From Rickettsiales bacterium (lineage in GTDB: Bacteria; Pseudomonadota; Alphaproteobacteria; Rickettsiales; UBA8987), in NCBI GenBank assembly GCA_020631295.1, contig JAHDHN010000049.1, positions 1 to 10,487 of the forward strand: 10,487 nucleotides of DNA, read 5' to 3'. This document shows positions 4,585 through 10,487 of the stretch, piece by piece. The notes under the pieces were generated by a model. The model was not told the origin of the DNA. It was given only the letters and a program-made list of their open reading frames with translations, and made no database searches. Position 1 is the first letter of the stretch, and every line of letters begins with the position of its first letter. The position numbers were made by a program, and so were the translations under genes.

Positions 4585-6120
4585 TTACGCAAATACATGC
4601 TTTGGTTTTTGCCATTTTAGCCAATAAATCACCAGCAAGCGTGTGAACATGATGGCTGAGAACATGGAGCATAAAATACCGATGGAGAGTGTTACCGCAA
4701 ATCCCTTCACCGGCCCAGCACCAAAGGTAAACAGAATGAGCGTGGCAATCAGCGTGGTGAGGTTGGAGTCTAAAATGGTTTTGAAAGCTTGGCGGAAGCC
4801 TTGATCCACCGCGGCGGCGGCTGATTTTCCGCTGCGTGATTCTTCTCGAATACGCTCAAAAATAAGCACATTGGCGTCCACGGCAATACCCATGGTGAGT
4901 ACGATACCGGCAATGCCAGGCAGGGTGAGTGTGGCGCCCAACAGGGAAAGTGCGGCCAGCATCAGCACTAAATTCACCACCAGTGCGATGTTGGAAATAA
5001 TACCAAACACGCCGTAGCTCAGCAGCATAAATACCACCACGGCTAAAAAGCCAATCAGCGCGGCGGCCTTGCCCGCGGCGATAGAATCTTGGCCCAGGCT
5101 TGGACCCACGCTGCGTTCTTCTGGCACAGTGAGTGGCGCAGGCAGTGCACCTGCGCGCAATAACATGGCCGTTTCACGTGCTTCTTCCACGGTAAAATTG
5201 CCCTCAATAATACCAGAGCCGTTAAGAATAGGAGAGCGAATCACCGGTGCGGTAATCACCTGATTATCGAGCACAATGGCGAACGGTTCACCCACATGCT
5301 CCTGTGTGATCTTAGCAAATTTACGTGCGCCTTGGTTGTTCATGCTAAAGGAAATGACAGGGTCCACGGAGCTTTGGAAGGTGGCCACGGCGTTTACCAA
5401 ATCCTGACCGTCCAGCTCAATGCGTTTATTGAGCTGATAATATTCTGAGCCATCGCGGCTAGGCACCATAATATAGCCTGGCTCTGCAGCGCGCTTATTG
5501 GAGAACGTGAAATTATTTGGGTGCGCCAAATGGAAGGTCATTTTCGCGGTGGTGCCCAGCAGGCGCTTGAGCTGACCCGGATCTTTCAGGCCTGGCACCT
5601 GCAGCAAAATACGTTGCTCACCTTGGCGCTGAATAATTGGCTCTGTGGTGCCTGTTTGGTCCACGCGGCGGCGTACAATCTCCATGGATTGCTCCACCAC
5701 ATTTTGCTGCATCTCTTTTTGTAGCTCTGGCGTGTAGGTGAGGGTAAAGCGTGTACCTTCATTGGTAATATCAAACTCATTCTTCAGTTTTTCCAGCACC
5801 TCAGCGCCATCATTCGGCAAGGTCACCTGCACAGAAGTGTCCGTGGCGTTCAGCTGTTGGTAGCGCACACGTTGTTCACGCAGCAGGCTGCGCACGTCAT
5901 CTTCCGCAAATTGATACCGCTCTTTCAGATAGCTCTCCACATCCACATTCAGCAATAAATAAGAGCCGCCTTGTAAATCCAAACCCAGACGCACGGCATT
6001 ATCCGCAATGGCGGAGTTCAGGCGTGTTTCTTTGTCAAAAAAGTTGGGAATAGCATACCAAATGCCCAGCAAAATCACTGCCAGGACGGAAAGCCGTTTA
6101 AAGAGTGGAAAATCGAGCAT
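4585..6120 (-). CDS. secD: Protein translocase subunit SecD
   Basis: SecD works with SecF and YajC at the SecYEG channel, using the proton motive force to help pull exported proteins into the periplasm. The 511-residue protein has an N-terminal membrane segment (about 8-26), the RLGLDLQGGSYLLL motif (44-57), a large periplasmic region, and a C-terminal block of five predicted membrane helices starting near residue 350. The latter contains the RND-like motif GIAVDANVLIFERIREE (about 411-427), whose aspartate is part of the proton path. It is shorter than E. coli SecD (615) but similar to what I recall for alphaproteobacterial forms. The ATG immediately follows the yajC TAA with no spacer (TAAATG), implying coupled translation. 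It ends KHVFA with no SecF fusion, and no secF gene is present within the window. Confidence 0.98.
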   Translation of the reverse strand: MLDFPLFKRLSVLAVILLGIWYAIPNFFDKETRLNSAIADNAVRLGLDLQGGSYLLLNVDVESYLKERYQFAEDDVRSLLREQRVRYQQLNATDTSVQVTLPNDGAEVLEKLKNEFDITNEGTRFTLTYTPELQKEMQQNVVEQSMEIVRRRVDQTGTTEPIIQRQGEQRILLQVPGLKDPGQLKRLLGTTAKMTFHLAHPNNFTFSNKRAAEPGYIMVPSRDGSEYYQLNKRIELDGQDLVNAVATFQSSVDPVISFSMNNQGARKFAKITQEHVGEPFAIVLDNQVITAPVIRSPILNGSGIIEGNFTVEEARETAMLLRAGALPAPLTVPEERSVGPSLGQDSIAAGKAAALIGFLAVVVFMLLSYGVFGIISNIALVVNLVLMLAALSLLGATLTLPGIAGIVLTMGIAVDANVLIFERIREESRSGKSAAAAVDQGFRQAFKTILDSNLTTLIATLILFTFGAGPVKGFAVTLSIGILCSMFSAIMFTRLLVIYWLKWQKPKHVFA

Positions 6121-6456
6121 TTACTTGTCTACTTTCGTAAGCGTGCTGCGCAGTGCCGTTACCGTAACACCTTTAGCGATCTCTACTTCGGCATCGCCGT
6201 CGCCCACTAGCTTGGTGATTTTACCGCGCAAGCCGCCGCCGGTGATAACCTTGTCGTTTTTCTGCAAACTTGCCACCATCTCTTGATGCTGTTTAAATTC
6301 CTTCATCTTTGGGCGGATAAGGAAGAAATAAAACACAACTGCAATCAACACGAATGGGAAAAGGGACACCAATGCGCTTGGTGCTTCTGCCTGCGCCATT
6401 GCTTGGCTTGAGGCGGTTGCTGCAGCCATAGCTGTCAGTAATTTCATATGTTTCAT
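6121..6456 (-). CDS. yajC: Sec translocase accessory protein YajC
   Basis: YajC is a small inner-membrane partner of SecDF. The 111-residue product has an N-terminal hydrophobic, Ala-rich segment (about 4-22) that resembles a signal peptide ending AMAQA. The main membrane helix follows (about 27-46), with the family signature FFLIRPKMKEFKQHQ (44-58) and the cytoplasmic GxVxTxGGLxG-like block KVITGGGLRGKI (69-80). The extra N-terminal hydrophobic segment is longer than in E. coli YajC and may be cleaved or act as a second helix. I use the ATG at 6454-6456 because AGGGAG (6468-6473) is 11 bases away; the next in-frame ATG is 20 bases away. The nlpD TAG stop overlaps that ribosome-binding site. 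Confidence 0.95.
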   Translation of the reverse strand: MKHMKLLTAMAAATASSQAMAQAEAPSALVSLFPFVLIAVVFYFFLIRPKMKEFKQHQEMVASLQKNDKVITGGGLRGKITKLVGDGDAEVEIAKGVTVTALRSTLTKVDK

Positions 6457-6471
6457 GTATCTATATACTCC

Positions 6472-7545
6472 CTATTTTAGATATTTCTTTGGATCTTTCG
6501 CACTCGTGCCTTTGCGAATGCTGAAATGCAATTGCGGGCGGTCCACATTGCCCGTGTCGCCCACTGTGCCAATCACTTGGCCGTTTTTTACTGTCTCGCC
6601 TTTATTCACCAAAAACTCTTTTTGGTGTGCATAGCTGGTGAGCCAATCTCCGCCATGGCGGATGATGATCATATTGCCATAGCCCTTCAGGCCATTGCCG
6701 GCATATACCACTTGGCCAGGTGCAGCTGCTTTCACGCTAGTGCCGCTGGCTGCAGAGATATTGATGCCATCATTACGGTAGCTGCCAGAGCCATCGCCAA
6801 AGGTGGAAATTACCTTGCCGCTCACCGGCCAGCTGAAGCTGCTGGGCGCTGAAAGGCTGGTATAGCTTGCTGTTTTAGCGCTGCTGGTGGCTGCAACGGC
6901 AGAGGAGGTGGTGCCAGCGGCTGGCTTAGCTGCATTATAGCTGGCTGCGGAGATGCCCTGTGGCAGCAGCAATGTTTGGCCAGGTGTTAGATTGTAAGGT
7001 GCTGCAATATTGTTCTCAGCGGCAATAGCGGCCACGCTGGTATTATGTGCGCGTGCTATACCGTAAAGCGTGTCACCTTTTTCAACATTATAGCTGTCAT
7101 TGCTGTCTGCATTTGTTGCAGAGGCTGTTGTGCTGCGTGGTTCTTCTGTTGCTGTCTCATCTGTGGCTACTTCTATAGCCTGCGTGGCGTTATATGTGCC
7201 GCCAGGAATGGTGAGGCGCTGGCCTGGTGAGAGCAAATAAGGTGCAGAAAGATTATTTGCTGCAGCAATGGCCGGAATTGTGCTGTTTTGTGCACGTGCA
7301 ATTGCATAAAGCGTATCACCCGCTGCCACTATATAGGCAGAGGAAGACTGGCTTGTGTTATACTCTGGTTGATTGGTCACCACTTCTGCCGGTGGCTGGG
7401 TGTTGTTGCCATCCACCACATAGCTTGCTGGGTAATATTCACGTCCATAATATTGGCTGCCATAATCATCCACCGGTGCGGGTGGTTGCGTGGTGCACCC
7501 TGCTAAAGCTAAAGAGGCGAGTGATGTGATAACCAGATGGCGCAT
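6472..7545 (-). CDS. nlpD: NlpD-like lipoprotein: two LysM plus degenerate LytM (M23) domain
   Basis: A predicted outer-membrane lipoprotein that activates septal peptidoglycan amidases, by analogy with NlpD/EnvC. The lipobox LALAGC places the lipid on Cys17. Two LysM peptidoglycan-binding modules (about 70-114 and 152-195) are so alike (GDTLY-IARA...PGQ) that a tandem duplication is likely. After an A/S/T-rich linker, the LytM domain covers 236-356. Its zinc site is degraded: the usual HxGxD is NDGIN (258-262), so both ligands are Asn, and HxH is QLH (338-340). YAH (305-307) remains. E. coli NlpD is likewise non-catalytic, so an activator role fits better than an endopeptidase. AAGGA lies seven bases before the ATG. 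It is first in a tight nlpD-yajC-secD unit. Confidence 0.9.
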   Translation of the reverse strand: MRHLVITSLASLALAGCTTQPPAPVDDYGSQYYGREYYPASYVVDGNNTQPPAEVVTNQPEYNTSQSSSAYIVAAGDTLYAIARAQNSTIPAIAAANNLSAPYLLSPGQRLTIPGGTYNATQAIEVATDETATEEPRSTTASATNADSNDSYNVEKGDTLYGIARAHNTSVAAIAAENNIAAPYNLTPGQTLLLPQGISAASYNAAKPAAGTTSSAVAATSSAKTASYTSLSAPSSFSWPVSGKVISTFGDGSGSYRNDGINISAASGTSVKAAAPGQVVYAGNGLKGYGNMIIIRHGGDWLTSYAHQKEFLVNKGETVKNGQVIGTVGDTGNVDRPQLHFSIRKGTSAKDPKKYLK

Positions 7546-7579
7546 GGCTCATTCCTTCATTATAGAACTAATACAGGTC

Positions 7580-7608
7580 TTAATACTGCCTGCTGCACCG
7601 CTTGGCAA
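7580..7608 (-). promoter_or_regulatory. Candidate promoter of nlpD-yajC-secD
   Basis: On the minus strand TTGCCA (7603-7608, five of six matches) is followed by a 17-bp spacer and TATTAA (7580-7585, four of six). The predicted start near 7573 gives a 27-base leader. A perfect TATAAT also occurs at 7559-7564, but it has no good -35 partner and would place the start beyond the ribosome-binding site. Confidence 0.45.
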
Positions 7609-7614
7609 CACTCT

Positions 7615-8610
7615 CTATTTGTAAGGTTCAAGATTATCCAAAAAAAGCTGCGCGCAAGAGCCCCAACTATAGGTGAGGGCAAAATTGCGGCAGTCTTTGG
7701 CGCTTAATGTAAGTGCTTTTTCTACAGCCGCTTGGAGATTTTCATCCAATATACCTGCTTTTGGGTTGGTAATCACATCAATGGGCCCGGTAACAGGATA
7801 TGCGGCTACGGGCACGCCGCAAGCCAGTGCTTCCAGCATCACCAGGCCGAATGTATCGGTCTTGCTAGGGAACACAAATACATCACCCATATTATAATAT
7901 TCGGCTAGCTCCTTGCCGGTTTTCTTGCCTACAAACACAGCATCAGGGTAGCGTTTTTCTAGGGCAGCGCGCTGTGGCCCATCACCCACCACCAGCTTGG
8001 TGCCTGCTACATCCAGTTCTAAAAATGCTTCAATGTTTTTTTCCACGGCCACACGCCCCACATAAAGCAATACTGGTGAGGTATGTTCATGTGTAACCTC
8101 CATCGGTGCAAATTGTTCTGTATCCACGCCGCGTGTCCACATGCGGATATTGGTGATGCCTTTTGTATGCAATTCATCGGCCAGGCTTTTGGTGGCTACC
8201 ATCACTCCTGCAGCCGGCTTGTGAAAGCGGCGAATCCAAGCATTGAGCCAAGAAAGTGGCAGCTTCGTACGTACATGCACATATTCCGGAAAGCGCGTGT
8301 GATAGGCAGTGGTGAAAGGCAGCTTGTGTTTTATAGCATAGCGTCGTGCTTTCATGCCCAGCGGGCCTTCTGTGGCAATGTGAATGGCATCAGGCGCTGT
8401 GTCTTCAATGAAGTGCGCAATGGTGCGATAGCGCACTAATGCCAGGCGGATTTCTGGGTAGGTAGGGCAGGGAAGTGTGCGAAATAAGTCCGGATGCAGT
8501 ATTGTGACCTCATGGCCTTGCTGTTTTATATGGGAGATAGTGGTGTCTAACGTGCGCACCACGCCATTTATTTGCGGAAACCAGGCATCTGTAACAATAA
8601 GTATTTTCAT
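7615..8610 (-). CDS. GT4-family glycosyltransferase (alpha-mannosyltransferase-like)
   Basis: The 331-residue protein is a GT-B fold, retaining family 4 glycosyltransferase, probably using a nucleotide sugar to glycosylate a lipid or envelope molecule at the inner face of the membrane. The N-terminal acceptor domain opens MKILIVTDAWFPQINGVVRT, typical of the MgtA/SQD2-like branch. The donor domain carries YVGRVAVEKN (183-192, with the conserved Arg and Lys), VVGDGP (207-212) and the EX7E-type element as DTFGLVMLE (252-260), in which the first acid is Asp. Donor and acceptor cannot be read from the sequence; GDP-mannose-dependent mannosyl transfer to a lipid is one option. Its ATG abuts the stop of the phosphoesterase gene (TAAATG), so the two probably act in one pathway. 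Confidence 0.88.
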   Translation of the reverse strand: MKILIVTDAWFPQINGVVRTLDTTISHIKQQGHEVTILHPDLFRTLPCPTYPEIRLALVRYRTIAHFIEDTAPDAIHIATEGPLGMKARRYAIKHKLPFTTAYHTRFPEYVHVRTKLPLSWLNAWIRRFHKPAAGVMVATKSLADELHTKGITNIRMWTRGVDTEQFAPMEVTHEHTSPVLLYVGRVAVEKNIEAFLELDVAGTKLVVGDGPQRAALEKRYPDAVFVGKKTGKELAEYYNMGDVFVFPSKTDTFGLVMLEALACGVPVAAYPVTGPIDVITNPKAGILDENLQAAVEKALTLSAKDCRNFALTYSWGSCAQLFLDNLEPYK

Positions 8611-9378
8611 TTACAGCTCATGCTTATCCATGCGTGATTCTTTGATCCAATCAATAATCTCTAATCGGCCATCTTCATGCTCTACTAATGCAGTGCAGCT
8701 CTCTACCCAGTCGCCATCATTGCAATATAGCACATCGTCAATGTCTTTGATTTCTGCATGGTGAATATGGCCGCAAATCACGCCATCCATGCCACGCTTT
8801 TTTGCTTCCTTGGCCAAAGCATGTTCAAAATTGCCAATAAATTCCACCGCCTTTTTGACCTTATGTTTAATGGCAGCTGACAGCGACCAATAAGGCAGTT
8901 TCATCCAGCGGCGGATGCGGTTAAAATGCGTGTTCATCCATAATAACGAGTCATAGGCCGCACTGCCCAGCTTGGCCAGCCACTTATAGCGCATCACGAT
9001 AACATCATATTTATCGCCATGCGTTACCAGCATGCATTTGCCATCTGCTGTGGTGTGCACCACCTCATCGACCAATTTCACCTTATCAAAATAAATATCC
9101 AACATGCCGCGGAAAAATTCATCGTGATTACCAATCACATAATAGGTTTCTTTGGTTTTGCGTGCGCGTTTCAAAAAATGTTGCAGTACATGGGTGTGGG
9201 ATTCTTTCCAGTAAAAATCGCGGCGCATCTCCCATAAATCAATAATATCGCCCACCAAATAGAAATAATCCGATTTGGTGTGTTTTAGGAAATCCACCAG
9301 CAATTCTGCCTGACAGGCATGCATGCCCAGATGTACATCTGAAATCCAAATGGAGCGATAATGCCGGCGCTTGCTCAT
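8611..9378 (-). CDS. LpxH-like metallophosphoesterase (UDP-2,3-diacylglucosamine diphosphatase family)
   Basis: This is a calcineurin-like metallophosphoesterase of the LpxH/LpxH2 group, which splits UDP-2,3-diacylglucosamine in lipid A synthesis or acts on a similar diphosphate. In the 255-residue form the metal ligands are all present: SDVHLG (D14, H16), GDIIDLWE (D44), GNHDE (N84, H85), THGD (H120) and GHIHHAEI (H204, H206). The C-terminus carries CNDGDWVESCTALVE (219-233), common in this subgroup. Many alphaproteobacteria use LpxI for the lipid A step, so a paralogous role paired with the adjacent glycosyltransferase is equally possible. I take the ATG at 9376-9378 (MSKRRHYRSIWISD); the longer frame starts with TTG at 9414. 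A clear ribosome-binding site is lacking for either start. Confidence 0.88.
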   Translation of the reverse strand: MSKRRHYRSIWISDVHLGMHACQAELLVDFLKHTKSDYFYLVGDIIDLWEMRRDFYWKESHTHVLQHFLKRARKTKETYYVIGNHDEFFRGMLDIYFDKVKLVDEVVHTTADGKCMLVTHGDKYDVIVMRYKWLAKLGSAAYDSLLWMNTHFNRIRRWMKLPYWSLSAAIKHKVKKAVEFIGNFEHALAKEAKKRGMDGVICGHIHHAEIKDIDDVLYCNDGDWVESCTALVEHEDGRLEIIDWIKESRMDKHEL

Positions 9379-9383
9379 GGTTG

Positions 9384-9413
9384 TGCATGAACACAAAACA
9401 CCACATTCATGCA
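9384..9413. repeat. Hairpin upstream of the phosphoesterase start
   Basis: TGCATGAA (9384-9391) and TTCATGCA (9406-9413) form an 8-bp stem with a 14-base loop, ending five bases from the chosen ATG at 9376-9378. No T-run follows on the minus strand, so it is not a usual terminator for queA. It may affect initiation. Confidence 0.35.
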
Positions 9414-9431
9414 AGGGTTTTTATATGGTTG

Positions 9432-10487
9432 TTAATCAGCGCGCTCAAGCAGGCAGGCATCGCCGTAGGAATAGAAGCGATATTCTGCCTCAATAGCATG
9501 CTGATAGGCCTGCAATATCGCTTCTGTGCCGGCAAAGGCACTCACCAGCATCAGCAGGGTAGATTCTGGCAGGTGAAAATTGGTCAGCATGCGGTCTATA
9601 TAGCGAAATCTGTAGCCTGGTGTGATGAATATATCTGTCTCGCCCTGCATAGGCTGCAGCACGCCATGCTCATTCGCAGCGCTTTCTAATGCGCGCATTA
9701 CTGTGGTGCCCACCGCCACAATGCGCTTGCCGGCTGCTTTAGCAGCGTTGAGTTGTGCAGTGGTGTCTGCTGTGATTTCTAGGGTTTCGCTATGCATCAC
9801 ATGCGCATGTACCTCTTCTGTTTTTACTGGCAAGAACGTGCCCGCACCCACATGCAGCGTAATTTCTGCCATTTCTACGCCGCGCGTCTGCAACTGCTTT
9901 AATAATGCTTCGGTAAAATGCAGGCTGGCCGTGGGTGCTGCCACTGCACCTTGATGCTGTGCAAACAATGTTTGATAATCTTTCTTGTCGGCCTCTGTGG
10001 CACCTTCACCGCGCTGCTTGGTGATATAGGGAGGCAAGGGCATGCTGCCATGCGTCTCCAGCCACGTCAAACATGCTGCATAGGAAAAGGGGAAGGAGAG
10101 GCTGATACTGCCATCTTCATGCTTAGCGGTAACGGTAATGTCAGCATCTGCGATATTAATAACATCACCCACCTGCAGCTTTTTGGCCGGTTTGGCAAAA
10201 GCCTGCCATATGGTGTGGTTTTGTTGCTCTGTTGCTATGTCTGCCTTTAGAAGCGTGATAGAAATACTGGCCTCACCCTTTTTGCCCTGCAGCTGCACAG
10301 GCAGCACTTTGGTGTTATTCACCACCAGCACATCATTTTTATCCAGCAGAACAGGGAGGTCTGCAATGGTATAATCAGCAAGATTATGTCCATATATATG
10401 CAGCAATTTGGCAGATTCTTTAGGATCAGCAGGGTAAAGAGCAATGCGCTCTTTGGGTAAGGAGTAGGAAAAATCGGACGTTTTCAC
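9432..10487 (-). CDS. queA: tRNA preQ1(34) S-adenosylmethionine ribosyltransferase-isomerase QueA
   Basis: QueA transfers and rearranges the ribose of S-adenosylmethionine onto 7-aminomethyl-7-deazaguanine in the tRNA anticodon, giving epoxyqueuosine, the penultimate step of queuosine synthesis. The 351-residue protein is full length for the family. Characteristic segments include SLPKERIALYPADP (9-22), DVLVVNNTKVLPVQL (52-66), LPPYITKQ (150-157), HVGAGTFLPVK (213-223) and NFHLPESTLLMLVSAFAG (309-326). The first codon is GTG at 10485-10487, the last three bases of the window. It aligns with the usual family start (MKTSDF), so I take it as the real initiator, though its ribosome-binding site lies outside. 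The next gene downstream, the phosphoesterase, follows after 53 bases and is unrelated in function. Confidence 0.97.
   Translation of the reverse strand: MKTSDFSYSLPKERIALYPADPKESAKLLHIYGHNLADYTIADLPVLLDKNDVLVVNNTKVLPVQLQGKKGEASISITLLKADIATEQQNHTIWQAFAKPAKKLQVGDVINIADADITVTAKHEDGSISLSFPFSYAACLTWLETHGSMPLPPYITKQRGEGATEADKKDYQTLFAQHQGAVAAPTASLHFTEALLKQLQTRGVEMAEITLHVGAGTFLPVKTEEVHAHVMHSETLEITADTTAQLNAAKAAGKRIVAVGTTVMRALESAANEHGVLQPMQGETDIFITPGYRFRYIDRMLTNFHLPESTLLMLVSAFAGTEAILQAYQHAIEAEYRFYSYGDACLLERAD

Noticed and set aside
4374..4646. Short ORFs on both strands in the secD/Mth938 gap (74 and 64 codons)
   Set aside because: They read straight through the inverted-repeat element, one giving the DSSHTFGMT-type peptide typical of translated repeats. 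Neither has a ribosome-binding site, and one overlaps secD antisense.
6472..7545. Reading the M23 domain as an active endopeptidase
   Set aside because: HxGxD is NDGIN and HxH is QLH, so the zinc site cannot be complete.
7559..7564. Perfect TATAAT ahead of nlpD as its main promoter
   Set aside because: There is no recognisable -35 at 16-18 bp, and the start would fall downstream of the AAGGA site needed for translation.
9379..9414. TTG-initiated N-terminal extension of the phosphoesterase
   Set aside because: It adds a Cys-rich 12-residue leader (MHECGVLCSCTT) not expected in the family, it overlaps a hairpin, and an ATG is available at 9376-9378.

Overview
All eleven protein genes in this window lie on the minus strand, so the biological order runs from high to low coordinates. 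The gene set points to a Gram-negative alphaproteobacterium. Evidence for this is an nlpD-yajC-secD block followed by an Mth938/DUF498-family gene, an Obg GTPase that ends after its G domain, a lysine/alanine-rich tail on ribosomal protein L21, and an LpxH-like metallophosphoesterase next to a family 4 glycosyltransferase. Genus cannot be called from the sequence alone.

Layout in transcription order. (1) queA (9432-10487, GTG start at the window edge), then an LpxH-like phosphoesterase (8611-9378) and a GT4 glycosyltransferase (7615-8610) joined by a TAAATG junction: tRNA queuosine modification followed by probable envelope or lipid genes. (2) A candidate promoter at 7580-7608, then nlpD (6472-7545), yajC (6121-6456) and secD (4585-6120), tightly packed: a cell-separation lipoprotein plus part of the Sec accessory complex. 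secF, often the next gene in relatives, is not here. (3) A gene-poor stretch at 4342-4584 holding an inverted-repeat element (4401-4566), then the Mth938-family gene (3979-4341). (4) A small secreted cysteine-rich protein of unknown function (3379-3837), followed by a short mobile-like element with 26-bp perfect inverted repeats (3212-3376). This element appears to have inserted at the gene's stop codon and separated it from its terminator (3168-3195). (5) A long-chain polyprenyl diphosphate synthase (2095-3069). (6) A consensus-like promoter (2051-2078), a 127-nt leader with three hairpins, rplU, rpmA, a strong terminator (1063-1096) and obgE (10-1026).

Most of the content is conserved housekeeping: ribosome proteins and assembly (rplU, rpmA, obgE), isoprenoid chain synthesis, protein export (yajC, secD), septal peptidoglycan control (nlpD) and tRNA modification (queA). 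The less ordinary parts are the MITE-like element with its insertion footprint, the structured rplU leader, the second inverted-repeat element in the place where secF might be expected, the orphan cysteine-rich secreted protein, and an NlpD whose LytM zinc ligands are largely lost. I found no CRISPR array, tRNA, rRNA, complete insertion sequence or defence system.
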